A DNA stretch of 64,000 bases from an uncultured Clostridia bacterium (GTDB lineage Bacteria; Bacillota; Clostridia; Oscillospirales; Ruminococcaceae), in assembly GCA_944386445.1 (NCBI GenBank), contig CALXBD010000054.1:1-64000 (forward strand), read 5' to 3'. The notes beneath the pieces are model-generated. The model was not told the origin of the DNA, made no database searches, and saw only the letters and a program-made list of their open reading frames with translations. The translations under genes and the position numbers were made by a program. This document shows positions 52,252 through 60,725 of the stretch, piece after piece; position 1 is the stretch's first letter; each line of letters starts with the position of its first letter.

Positions 52252-53289
52252 TTATGACAGTCGCACTGCTTGATTTTGTGCCCGGACACACAGCTCTGCC
52301 GCCTTGAAGATATGAGCCTGTGTCATTGCGGTCTCCGTCCCGTCCAGAGAATCCCGGATCATCTGGTTAAAAAAGGGATATCCCACCTTTCCTGAGGCTT
52401 CCAAATGATGTTCACCGCTCTTATCCACCAAAAACAGATGATCCCCTGCGGGATCCGTAGCTACATTCAGGTTTTTCCGAAGCTCGATGAACCCGTCTGT
52501 ACCCAAAATCACTGTCCGACCGTCTCCCCAGGTAGACAGGCCGTCGGGAGTAAACCAGTCTACACGAAAATACCCACTGGCCCCATTATCTGCCACAAGC
52601 ATGGCATCCCCAAAATCGTCTAACTCCGGGGTTTCAGGATGAGCATAATTGGCAATTTGGCTCCGTACAACTTTGGCATCTTCAGCACCTGTAACATAAA
52701 GGAACTGCTCAATTTGATGGCTGCCGATATCACAAAGTATTCCGCCATAAAGCTGCTTTTTGAAAAACCATTCCGGACGGCTGGCAGCCGTCAGCCGATG
52801 TGGTCCTAATCCCAAAACCTGTATAACACGACCAATTGCGCCTTTTTTTACCAGCTCTCCAGCATAAATAGCACATTCTGAACGAAGCCGCTCGCTGAAA
52901 TAGCAGAAATACCGGCGTCTTGTGCGGACACAGGCTGCTTTGGCCTGTTCCAGCTGAGCGAGGGTAGTCAATGGAGTCTTTGCGGTAAAATAGTCTTTGC
53001 CGCTCTCCATAACCCGGACTCCTAATGCGCAGCGGTCCGCAGGGATTGCTGCCGCTGCCACCATCCGCACTTCGTTATCTTCCAAGACTTCCGCCAGGCA
53101 TCGAGCTGCTTTTGCTTGGGAAAATTTTTCCAGAAAGGCTTTTACCTTAACCGGATCAGGATCCCATACCCATTTGCAGCAAGCGCCTGCTTCCAACAGG
53201 CCACCTACCATTCCATTGATATGGCCGTGCTCCAAGCCGGCAGCCGCAAAAACAAACCGGTCTTTCTCTCCCACTTTCAGCTGTTCCAC
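52252..53289 (-). CDS. Gfo/Idh/MocA-family oxidoreductase, divergent active-site motif
   Basis: 345 residues beginning at a GTG with GGAGGCGA upstream. The N-terminal FAAAGLEHGHINGM resembles the Rossmann loop but lacks a standard GxGxxG. The usual EKP reads FTAKTPLTT near 96, keeping Lys but changing its neighbours. A GSHQIEQFLYVTG helix near 195 fits the substrate side. It is first of a two-gene operon. Family call is good, but nucleotide preference and substrate are uncertain. Confidence 0.8.
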   Translation of the reverse strand: MEQLKVGEKDRFVFAAAGLEHGHINGMVGGLLEAGACCKWVWDPDPVKVKAFLEKFSQAKAARCLAEVLEDNEVRMVAAAAIPADRCALGVRVMESGKDYFTAKTPLTTLAQLEQAKAACVRTRRRYFCYFSERLRSECAIYAGELVKKGAIGRVIQVLGLGPHRLTAASRPEWFFKKQLYGGILCDIGSHQIEQFLYVTGAEDAKVVRSQIANYAHPETPELDDFGDAMLVADNGASGYFRVDWFTPDGLSTWGDGRTVILGTDGFIELRKNLNVATDPAGDHLFLVDKSGEHHLEASGKVGYPFFNQMIRDSLDGTETAMTQAHIFKAAELCVRAQNQAVRLS

Positions 53290-53423
53290 AAAATCGCCTC
53301 CGGATTTTGATTCTTTGAAGCCATTATAACATAATTGGACGCATCTGTATGGGACAATTTGTGGGAGAACTATGCAAAAATTGCGTTTTTTACATTTGCC
53401 GTTTTATAATCAAACACAGACCT

Positions 53424-54321
53424 TTACTGATCCCGTTTTTGGCAGAAGATGTTGCCAGATACATCGCCGCATGTAACGCTATTCCCAGCGCTAACCGAGC
53501 CGGCCACATCTCCGCACTCAATGCTTCTGCCTGCTGAAAGATTGCCTCCTGCATCCCCGCAGCTGATATCTCTTCCTGCTGCAAGGGCGCCTCCTACATC
53601 TCCACAGCTGACATCCCCCGACGCGGTGACACTCCCGGATATGTCGCCACATTCCACCCGGAAAGCAGAAAGAAGGCTATTATCCAGATCATCTGCCGAA
53701 ATAAGTTTTCCATTCTCCTCCGGCATAGCTACCAGAGACCGCCCGCGGAAAAGGACTCCTCGATACACACCATCATCTTCCCATGGAACGTCCTCTACCC
53801 AACCGTTAGACAACTTCCTGTCTTCTGCGGTGGTATCCTCGTCCTCTTGGTCTGAAGAAGAAAGGGTAAAGTCGATTGTAGAGGCAACAAAATCGGATAA
53901 ATCCTGTGGGGGCAGCGCCTCCCATCATGCTGCGGACCCATTCGGATATCGATTTTCTCCCCTTACTGTGAAGGGAATCTTCCGACTGGGGAGACGAATC
54001 TTCCGGCGCTGTATCGGAAGACGGTTCTGGGGAATTCTCCGGTCCGAATTCCGGGGGCGCTGCACTTGGGGTCGACAGTTTCTCCATCTCCTCAACGTCA
54101 TTGGCCAGAGGATGAAAAAACTGATCCACTGTGACCCCGAAAATTTCTGCCAGCTGAGGAAGTAGGGCGATATCCGGGCAGGAAAGCCCCGTTTCCCATT
54201 TTGACACTGCCTGGAAGGTAAGTCCTAGTTTGCCAGCCAACTGCTCTTGAGTCATGTGGTGTTTTCTCCGCAGGAAAATCAAATTTTCCCGCAGGACTTG
54301 ACTGATATTATTTTCGTTCAT
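53424..54321 (-). pseudogene. HTH (Xre) regulator with cysteine-ladder repeats, frame broken once
   Basis: The N-terminus is a Cro/CI helix-turn-helix (about 8-65: MTQEQLAGKLGLTFQAVSKWE, read in two parts), followed by a Ser/Pro/Glu-rich linker. The frame then shifts near a five-G run on the + strand (53908-53912). Removing one base joins it to a downstream frame that carries acidic linker, a WVEDVPWEDDGVYRGVLFRGR segment, and five 15-residue repeats of the form V-x-C-G-D-V-x-G-x-V-x-A-G-x-x (Cys at position 3 each time). The repeat should form a short beta-solenoid with stacked cysteines. Total would be about 298 residues. An array of three dyads lies just upstream and is probably its own operator. 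Confidence 0.78.
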
Positions 54322-54751
54322 ACCTATTTATCCTTTCTATATGGGTTTCCCGGGATACTTTTATGGTAACAAAGGCCGGGGCACCAAACAATAACTGATT
54401 CGTTGAATCAACAGATTCAACTTTCGGTTGAGTTCTCCGTTCTTGTAAGTCCATTCAACTTCCGGTTGATTTCACAGCCTTGCATCGCAAAGCAGAGTTT
54501 CTACGATCCCAAGCATCCACTTTCAGGTCATCAGCACAGCCCCGTCTGAAGTCATCTTTCAACCAGGACATTATAGCATAGTTTTTATGGGTTAAGCAAG
54601 GCACTAACTTGGGAAAGCTATTCTAAAAATTGGCATTTGTCGCTGCCAACCGAATTCCATTTTCCTGCGGTTTCCTAGTTTTTACAGAATGGCCATGAAA
54701 CCCTCTTTAAAATGTGGTACAATATATCCGGTTAACAAAAGGAGGATGCTT
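54322..54751. other. Regulatory space between the HTH gene and the phosphodiesterase gene
   Basis: Holds a candidate leftward promoter for the HTH gene (TTGTTT, 17 nt, TACCAT), the dyad array at 54402-54469, and a rightward TACAAT -10 box (54718-54723) for the phosphodiesterase gene. Between 54470 and 54700 no gene or clear structure is seen. Confidence 0.6.
54402..54469. promoter_or_regulatory. Operator array of three TCAAC/GTTGA dyads
   Basis: TCAACTTTCGGTTGA (54417-54431) and TCAACTTCCGGTTGA (54455-54469) are near-identical dyads, 38 bp apart centre to centre. GTTGAATCAAC (54402-54412) is a third related dyad, abutting the putative -35 of the HTH gene. The likely ligand is the HTH protein itself (autoregulation), by inference from position. 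Confidence 0.72.
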
Positions 54752-55297
54752 ATGAAATTGCTGATCGCATCTGATATTCACGGTTCGGCATACTATTGTC
54801 GCCAGCTGATGGAAGCTGTTGAACGGGAACAGCCTCGTCGGGTACTGCTGCTGGGAGATCTGCTGTATCATGGTCCCCGGAACGATTTGCCGCGGGAATA
54901 TGCTCCGAAAGAGGTTATTTCCATGCTCAATGGGATCCGGGATATGATTTTCTGTGTCCGGGGTAACTGCGAAGCGGAGGTTGACCAGATGGTACTGGAG
55001 TTTCCGGTTTTGGCAGACTACTGCCTGCTGGAAGAAGCCGGAAGTATGATCTTTGCTACACACGGACATGTTTATAATCTGCAGAATCCGCCGCGGCTTA
55101 ATAAGGGGGATATTCTGCTTCATGGTCATACCCATGTGCCGGTGTGTCAGCCTACGGAGACCTTTACTTATCTGAACCCCGGGTCGGTGTCGATTCCCAA
55201 AGAAGACAGCCGGCATAGCTACATGATGCTGGAAAATGGTGTTTTCCTTTGGAAGGACTTGGACGGCACCTGTTACCGTAAATTTGAGATCCACTGA
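54752..55297 (+). CDS. yfcE: Metallophosphoesterase, YfcE-type phosphodiesterase
   Basis: 181 residues with the full calcineurin-like metal site: SDIHGS (Asp/His, about 8-13), LLGDLLYHG (Asp about 37), VRGNCEAEVD (Asn/Cys about 70), ATHGHVYN (about 106) and HGHTHVP (about 126). Members hydrolyse phosphodiesters in vitro; the physiological substrate is not settled. ATG 54752 is chosen because AGGAGG lies 6 nt upstream; ATG 54746 is too close. It is a single-gene unit followed by a strong terminator. Confidence 0.9.
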   Translation: MKLLIASDIHGSAYYCRQLMEAVEREQPRRVLLLGDLLYHGPRNDLPREYAPKEVISMLNGIRDMIFCVRGNCEAEVDQMVLEFPVLADYCLLEEAGSMIFATHGHVYNLQNPPRLNKGDILLHGHTHVPVCQPTETFTYLNPGSVSIPKEDSRHSYMMLENGVFLWKDLDGTCYRKFEIH

Positions 55298-55303
55298 CAG
55301 CGC

Positions 55304-55338
55304 AAAAACGCGGAACAGCAAGCTGTTCCGCGTTTTTT
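55304..55338. terminator. Bidirectional intrinsic terminator
   Basis: AAAAACGCGGAACAGC and GCTGTTCCGCGTTTTTT form a long stem with a minimal loop. It serves the rightward phosphodiesterase gene and overlaps the stop of the leftward AraC gene. Confidence 0.92.
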
Positions 55339-56104
55339 ACTGTAAAGACCGGATATATTGTCTGGGAGACATCCCAGTCATTTTTCGAAAAACGGTACTA
55401 AAGTATTTTGCATCGGAAAAGCCGCTGTATTCCGCTGTTTCCCCAACCGAATAGTACCCGCTGGCCAGCAGTTCCTGCGCCCGCTTAATACGAAGTCCTG
55501 TCAGATATGTCTGTGGTGCAGTTCCAAAAACCTCATGGAACAGTCGACGGAAATATACACTGCTGACTGACGAACAAGCCGCCAACTCTTCCACGGTCAG
55601 TTCCGGATCAAAAAATCTTTTCTGAAGGCACTCTACCGATGGCCTGATTTTTTTCAGAGCCTCCCAACGGCTGCCGGCCATTTCTGACTGATCCTGCAAC
55701 TGGGCCAGCAGCTCATAAAAAAGCGCCGTACAACGATAGTTGCTGCCGGGCCTTGGGCGCTCCCATTCCTCCAAAATCCGCTTCATAAGCATCTGAGAAA
55801 CTCTCCCATCCCTGGGGCAAAAAACTTCTATCTGATTTCCGTCATAGTTCCAAAGGTTAAAATGAAGAACCATGATCTCCTCATACTCTGTAGAAACCTG
55901 GTAGCCTCGCCCGGCTGGAATATAGGCTAATTGTCCCTGGCTGATCTCAAAAGAGCGGCCTTCGTATTCAAAATGCCCACTCCCTGCCAGCCGCAAGGAC
56001 AACGCATGAAAAACGCGAGGACGTTCCTGAACAACGGCATGAGCCCGGCTGAACTTAAAAACATTCAGCAGTTCTACAGCCAGATTTTTTTGGTCCAACA
56101 GCAT
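55337..56104 (-). CDS. AraC-family transcriptional regulator with cupin sensor
   Basis: 255 residues: an N-terminal cupin-like sugar-binding domain (about 1-140, with FEISQGQLAYIPAGRGY near 48) and a C-terminal AraC domain of two helix-turn-helix units (about 160-253, ending MSPRQYIRSLQ). It is divergent from the GH13 amylase-like gene with 179 bp between starts, so it most likely controls that gene in response to its sugar. ATG follows TAGGAGGGA. Confidence 0.9.
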   Translation of the reverse strand: MLLDQKNLAVELLNVFKFSRAHAVVQERPRVFHALSLRLAGSGHFEYEGRSFEISQGQLAYIPAGRGYQVSTEYEEIMVLHFNLWNYDGNQIEVFCPRDGRVSQMLMKRILEEWERPRPGSNYRCTALFYELLAQLQDQSEMAGSRWEALKKIRPSVECLQKRFFDPELTVEELAACSSVSSVYFRRLFHEVFGTAPQTYLTGLRIKRAQELLASGYYSVGETAEYSGFSDAKYFSTVFRKMTGMSPRQYIRSLQ

Positions 56105-56223
56105 GGATTTCCCTCCTAAAAGGCTTTCAGAATTTCCGCAATTACATTGTAAATCTCCGAAAAAATCCTGTCAAGGCTATCAAAACAGTTTTGAAATTCA
56201 AACCTTTTGTTGCGTTTCCTCGG

Positions 56224-56252
56224 TTGCCTTTTCCTCGCAAGAGTGGTTTAAT
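56224..56252 (+). promoter_or_regulatory. Promoter of the GH13 gene
   Basis: TTGCCT (56224-56229), 17-nt spacer, TTTAAT (56247-56252), 31 nt before the chosen start. The imperfect -35 fits an activated promoter, with the divergent AraC protein as candidate activator. Confidence 0.6.
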
Positions 56253-56283
56253 AGAGGCAGAATCTGAGGAAAGGATGCTGCTT

Positions 56284-57612
56284 ATGAACTCTGAAAGCAA
56301 AGCCAATCGCTCTGTTATTTATCAAATGTTTCTTAGGCCTTTCACCGAAGAAGGTACACTTTCTGCCGCTGCGGAAATGCTAAACCATGTTCGCAGCCTT
56401 GGGGTCGATGTGGTTTATTTGTGTCCTGTATTTTATCAGGATGATGAAGCTCTCCCGGAACACTGGAGTGACCGTCAAAACAAATCACGTTTGGGAAATC
56501 CCCAGAACCCCTATCGGATCAAGGATTATTTCCATGTGGATCCGGAATACGGCTCTGATGACGATCTTCGCGCCTTTACGGAAAAGGCTCACACGCTGGG
56601 GCTTCGCGTTATGCTGGATCTAGTCTATTATCACTGCGGTCCTACAGCGGTGTTCCTTGAGAAACATCCGGATTTTGTAAAGCAGGATGAAAACGGGAAC
56701 ATCCGCTATGGCTTATGGCATTTCCCAGAGCTAAATTTTGAAAACCCAAAACTGCGGGAATACCTATGGGAAAATATGGAATTTTTTGTTCGGGAATACG
56801 GTGTGGACGGCTATCGATGCGATGTAGGCGATTCGGTTCCGCTGTCCTTTTGGGAGGAGGGGCGGAAACGTCTGGAAGCGCTGCGGCCGGATATCATCAT
56901 GCTCAATGAGGGAACAAACCCGGAATATCTGAATGCCTTCGACGTAAATTATGATTTTCGCTGGGCAGGTATGGTACCCAGCGTCTGCGCCGGAGACGCT
57001 TCCGCAGCAGATCTGCAAACATATTGGCAGGAGATCCATGACAAACTGCCGGAGAGCGGGCTGGTACTGCGTTCCATTGACAATCATGATATTGCCAATG
57101 ACTGCGGCAGTCTGCGCATTGAAGATCGCCTCGGCTCCGCTGCCGTGGAGGCCTGCCTGACCCTGAATTTTGCAATGGATGGGGTCCCTTTCCTCTATAA
57201 CGGGTATGAAATTGCCGACAACGGCACTCATAGCATCTATGGGAACCGCTTTTACGGAAAGAATTATCTGATCCGCTGGTCCAGAGCGTTGACTGCAGCC
57301 GGGCAACGGCGTCTGGAGGTGATCCGGGGGCTTACAAGTTTGCGGCACGCAAATCCTGCATTGTGTGAAGGAACTACAAAATGGCTTCCAACTTTCGGAG
57401 ACGGCGTTGTAGCTTTCCGCCGCCAGTCTGCAGAACAAACAATTATTGCAGCAATAAACCTCCGGCAGGAACCGGTTAGTTTATCCCTTCCCCTGCCAAT
57501 CAATTATAACCGACCGGCTTCCTTATGGGAGAAGGATGCCGCATTCCGAGTCGCCGGAGAGCGGCTTCAAGTCGACCTGAACAGCTGGGGGTATCTCCTG
57601 GCAGAAGTGTAA
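56284..57612 (+). CDS. Glycoside hydrolase family 13 (alpha-amylase family)
   Basis: 442 residues, cytoplasmic. The barrel motifs are complete: DLVYYHCGP (region I, about 115), DGYRCDVGD (region II, nucleophile Asp), MLNEGTNP (region III, acid/base Glu), and SIDNHDIAND (region IV, transition-state Asp). A small C-terminal beta domain closes the protein. ATG 56284 is chosen since GAGGAAAGG lies 9 nt upstream. It likely cleaves imported alpha-glucosides or maltodextrin; subfamily specificity cannot be settled by eye. Confidence 0.9.
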   Translation: MNSESKANRSVIYQMFLRPFTEEGTLSAAAEMLNHVRSLGVDVVYLCPVFYQDDEALPEHWSDRQNKSRLGNPQNPYRIKDYFHVDPEYGSDDDLRAFTEKAHTLGLRVMLDLVYYHCGPTAVFLEKHPDFVKQDENGNIRYGLWHFPELNFENPKLREYLWENMEFFVREYGVDGYRCDVGDSVPLSFWEEGRKRLEALRPDIIMLNEGTNPEYLNAFDVNYDFRWAGMVPSVCAGDASAADLQTYWQEIHDKLPESGLVLRSIDNHDIANDCGSLRIEDRLGSAAVEACLTLNFAMDGVPFLYNGYEIADNGTHSIYGNRFYGKNYLIRWSRALTAAGQRRLEVIRGLTSLRHANPALCEGTTKWLPTFGDGVVAFRRQSAEQTIIAAINLRQEPVSLSLPLPINYNRPASLWEKDAAFRVAGERLQVDLNSWGYLLAEV

Positions 57613-57620
57613 ACTAATCA

Positions 57621-57659
57621 GCCCCACCTTTCTGAAAACGGAAGGCGGGGCTTTGTCTT
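57621..57659 (+). terminator. Terminator of the GH13 gene
   Basis: GCCCC-A-CCTTTC pairs with GGAAGGCGGGGC, followed by a T-rich TTTGTCTTAATTTT tail. It ends against the stop of the convergent hydrolase gene. Confidence 0.75.
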
Positions 57660-58701
57660 AATTTTCTGCCAAATGTCCGATCAGGAAATCATAACTTTTC
57701 GCACCGGAAATCTGATGATCGCCCTTAAAAATGTCTACCTGGAACCGTTCCGGGACGCCCAGAAGCTGATAGATTTTCTCCACCTGCGATGCTGCTTTCC
57801 GTCCAGCCTCTATGGGAAAGATCGGATCCTCTGTCCCCATCTCCCACAGCATAGGCCGGGGAGCAGCCAATGACAAAATATCCGGGAGCTCGCAAAGATT
57901 CAGCATACCCGGGAAGAAATTGTCCACACAGTGATGCATTGCAAGTACAGAGGACCGAAACAGGTTTGCATACCCACTGATGACGCAGGCCTTTATCCGC
58001 GGTTCCAATACTGAGAAAAATGTACTCACCAATCCACCGCCGGAAATCCCCATACAGCCTACCCGTTCAAGGTCTACGTTCCCCAACTCTGCCAAAACAT
58101 CCAGGCAGCGGATACATTCATAAACACGTACACTGGTAACTGTCGTCCCGCACATCAGCAGACTGGTCGACACCCGGTGACAGCTGGTTTCCTGAGGCGC
58201 CTTCTCCTTGTCCTCTGCCAACCGCAGGTATCCAAAGCCCAGTGGTTCGGGAGCGATGACATAAAACCCCTTCTGCGCAAGGGTCAGTGCAAACTGTTTC
58301 TGATATCCCGCTGACTGAGCATCCGGATAATTATTGCCGTTTTCATCAATTCCCACAATGTCGTCCACACCAAATCCATGGCCGGTTACCGCAATTACAG
58401 CCGGCTTCCCGGGCAACGGTTCATCTGGTACCAAATAATATGCTGGGACAGTAAGCCCTTCCTGACTTTGATACGTCCAGAATTGCCGCGTTACACCTGC
58501 CAGCTTTTCCTCTCGCACCTTCGTAAGGTTCAGCGCCGGAGGATTACTGGGAAAAGCTCCTATTTTTTCCTGCACGCCTTTACGCAGAGCTTCCTGCCAC
58601 TGAGCAAAATCCATTTTCCCATCCAAAACCAAGTTCGCAGGCAGCCGCGCCTGACATTTGTCAATTTCCTGCTTCAGAAATGAATCAATTTCGTATGCCA
58701 T
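57658..58701 (-). CDS. Alpha/beta hydrolase, acetyl-xylan-esterase-like
   Basis: 347 residues. An N-terminal helical cap (about 1-60) precedes the alpha/beta fold. Nucleophile Ser is in MGISGGG (about 218), Asp in MGTEDPIFP (about 291), and His in KGDHQISG (about 330); an oxyanion region is VTGHGFG near 106. No signal peptide, so it acts inside the cell, probably deacylating imported sugar esters. ATG follows AAAGGAG. It stands alone; family assignment (Abhydrolase_7 / AXE1-like) is moderate, and the catalytic triad is clear. Confidence 0.82.
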   Translation of the reverse strand: MAYEIDSFLKQEIDKCQARLPANLVLDGKMDFAQWQEALRKGVQEKIGAFPSNPPALNLTKVREEKLAGVTRQFWTYQSQEGLTVPAYYLVPDEPLPGKPAVIAVTGHGFGVDDIVGIDENGNNYPDAQSAGYQKQFALTLAQKGFYVIAPEPLGFGYLRLAEDKEKAPQETSCHRVSTSLLMCGTTVTSVRVYECIRCLDVLAELGNVDLERVGCMGISGGGLVSTFFSVLEPRIKACVISGYANLFRSSVLAMHHCVDNFFPGMLNLCELPDILSLAAPRPMLWEMGTEDPIFPIEAGRKAASQVEKIYQLLGVPERFQVDIFKGDHQISGAKSYDFLIGHLAEN

Positions 58702-58785
58702 TGTTTTCCGCTCCTTTCCAGCTAATTATCCCCATTATAAAATGAATTCTTTTTTTCGTCAATCGATTACAAAAACTTTAGTATA

Positions 58786-58829
58786 AAAAGGGTAGACAAG
58801 CAGCATTCTATACTGCTTGTCTACCCTTT
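58786..58829 (-). terminator. Terminator of the GGGtGRT operon
   Basis: Leftward AAAGGGTAGACAAGCAG pairs perfectly with CTGCTTGTCTACCCTTT around a 9-nt loop, followed by TTTTTATAC. It lies about 40 bp past the stop. Confidence 0.9.
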
Positions 58830-58870
58830 GCCATGTTTCCCTCAACATCGGAAACGCAACACATTAAATT

Positions 58871-59869
58871 TTATTTATTAGCTTCCTCAACAGCAACAGC
58901 GCAGGCAACGGTAGCACCAACCATGGGGTTGTTGCCCATACCAATCAGGCCCATCATTTCTACGTGGGCGGGAACGGAAGAAGAACCTGCGAACTGTGCG
59001 TCGGAATGCATACGACCCATGGTGTCGGTCATGCCATAAGAGGAAGGACCAGCAGCCATGTTGTCAGGATGCAGAGTACGGCCGGTACCGCCGCCGGAAG
59101 CAACAGAGAAGTATTTCACGCCGTTTTCGACACACCATTTCTTATAGGTGCCGGCAACAGGATGCTGGAAACGGGTGGGGTTGGTGGAGTTGCCGGTGAT
59201 GGAAACGCCGACTTTTTCCAACTTCATGATTGCAACGCCTTCGGGAACGTTATCAGCGCCGTAGCACTTTACGTCAGCACGGGGGCCATTGGAGTAAGCT
59301 TTCTCGCTGACGACCTTAACTTCCTCGGTGTAAGGATCGAACTCGGTTTCAACATAAGTGAAGCCGTTGATTCTGGAAATGATGAACGCAGCGTCCTTGC
59401 CCAGGCCGTTCAGGATAACACGCAGGGGTTTGGTACGGACTTTGTTGGCGTTCAGAGCAATTTTAATTGCGCCCTCAGCGGCTGCGAAGGACTCGTGGCC
59501 TGCCAGGAAAGCGAAGCATTCGGTATCTTCGCTCAGGAGCATCTTGCCCAGATTACCATGGCCAAGACCGACCTTACGGTTCTCAGCAACAGAGCCGGGA
59601 ATGCAGAATGCCTGCAGGCCGATGCCGATAGCAGCAGCAGCGTCAGCAGCTTTTGTGCAGCCTTTCTTAATGGCGATTGCACAACCGACAGTATAAGCCC
59701 ATTTCGCATTTTCGAAGCAGATGGGCTGGGTTTCCTGAACGATGGTATAGGGATCGATGCCTTTTTCCTCGCAGATGGTTTTGCACTCATCAATGGAGGA
59801 AATCCCGTATTCTTTCAGCACGCCGAGGATTTTCGCCTCACGTCTCTCGTATCCTTCAAAAGTAGCCAT
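58871..59869 (-). CDS. GGGtGRT-family protein of unknown function
   Basis: 332 residues, recognised by SGGGTGRTLHPD (about 252-263) that names the family, and by a glycine/methionine-rich C-terminus HVEMMGLIGMGNNPMVG. No transmembrane segments. Codon use is strongly biased toward a few codons, as in highly expressed genes such as gapA nearby. It is 14 bp downstream of an iron-sulfur-scaffold-like gene, and the pairing is recurrent in Clostridia to my knowledge. The function is not established; a role in metal-cofactor or redox handling is inferred from the partner only. Confidence 0.85.
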   Translation of the reverse strand: MATFEGYERREAKILGVLKEYGISSIDECKTICEEKGIDPYTIVQETQPICFENAKWAYTVGCAIAIKKGCTKAADAAAAIGIGLQAFCIPGSVAENRKVGLGHGNLGKMLLSEDTECFAFLAGHESFAAAEGAIKIALNANKVRTKPLRVILNGLGKDAAFIISRINGFTYVETEFDPYTEEVKVVSEKAYSNGPRADVKCYGADNVPEGVAIMKLEKVGVSITGNSTNPTRFQHPVAGTYKKWCVENGVKYFSVASGGGTGRTLHPDNMAAGPSSYGMTDTMGRMHSDAQFAGSSSVPAHVEMMGLIGMGNNPMVGATVACAVAVEEANK

Positions 59870-59883
59870 TCTTCGTGCCCTCC

Positions 59884-60576
59884 TTATTCCTTACGCGGGT
59901 CAATGTACTTGACGGCATCTGCAAATCTGCCGTAAGTGCCTTTAGACTTCTCGTATGCTTCGTTGGGTTCCATGCCCTTCTTGATGAAGTCAGTCATTTT
60001 GCCCAGAGAAACAAACTCATAGCCGATCACCTGATCGTCTGCATCCAGAGCCATTCTGGTGCAGTAGCCTTCGGTCATTTCCAGGTAGCGGACACCTTTG
60101 GCCTTTGTGCCGTACATAGTACCCACCATGGAGCGAGCGCCTTTACCCAAATCTTCCATACCGGCACCAATGACCAAGCCGCCTTCGGAGAAAGCAGACT
60201 GAGAACGGCCGTATACGATCTGGAGGAACAGTTCCCGCATAGCGGTATTGATAGCGTCACAAACCAAGTCGGTGTTCAGAGCTTCCAGAACGGTTTTGCC
60301 GGGCAGAATTTCCGCTGCCATAGCAGCAGAATGGGTCATACCGGAACATCCGATGGTTTCAACCAATGCTTCTTCAATAATACCGTTTTTTACATTCAAA
60401 GACAATTTGCAGGCGCCCTGCTGAGGAGCGCACCAGCCCACGCCGTGGGTATAAGCGGAAATATCCTTAATTTCCTTTGCTTCGATCCATTTTCCCTCTT
60501 CCGGAATGGGGGCGGGACCATGATGCGGGCCCTTGGCAACGCAGCACATGCTCTCTACTTCTTGAGAATAAGTCAT
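59884..60576 (-). CDS. Iron-sulfur cluster assembly scaffold-like protein (NifU-like)
   Basis: 230 residues, starting at the ATG at 60576 (GGGAGG 8 nt before); the longer frame to 60633 lacks a ribosome site. The NifU-type region has WCAPQQGACKL (about 50-60), TIGCSGMTHSAAMAAE (about 75-90) and a third Cys in TDLVCDAINTAM, so three cysteines are placed as in cluster scaffolds, though spacing differs from IscU. An additional N-terminal CCVAKGPHHGP occurs. It forms an operon with the GGGtGRT gene. Scaffold activity is inferred; the family is poorly characterised. Confidence 0.8.
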   Translation of the reverse strand: MTYSQEVESMCCVAKGPHHGPAPIPEEGKWIEAKEIKDISAYTHGVGWCAPQQGACKLSLNVKNGIIEEALVETIGCSGMTHSAAMAAEILPGKTVLEALNTDLVCDAINTAMRELFLQIVYGRSQSAFSEGGLVIGAGMEDLGKGARSMVGTMYGTKAKGVRYLEMTEGYCTRMALDADDQVIGYEFVSLGKMTDFIKKGMEPNEAYEKSKGTYGRFADAVKYIDPRKE

Positions 60577-60653
60577 CTTTAGAACCTCCCTGTCATAATT
60601 TGCCGGTGATCCGGCAGCGGAGAATTTTTCCATACAGGCTCGTTATGCCTGTC

Positions 60654-60690
60654 CAAAAAAATGTGCTGCCGCCATGGAGCAGCAGCACAT
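60654..60690 (-). terminator. Terminator of gapA
   Basis: Leftward ATGTGCTGC and GCAGCACAT arms around a GC-rich loop are followed by TTTTTTT. It lies 36 bp beyond the gapA stop and isolates it from the scaffold gene. Confidence 0.88.
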
Positions 60691-60725
60691 CTGCAGGTTA
60701 CTTACAATCCAGCATCCACAGCAGC

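Noticed and set aside
58964..59935. A 323-codon rightward open frame opposite the GGGtGRT gene
   Set aside because: Antisense shadow caused by strong codon bias; no ribosome site.
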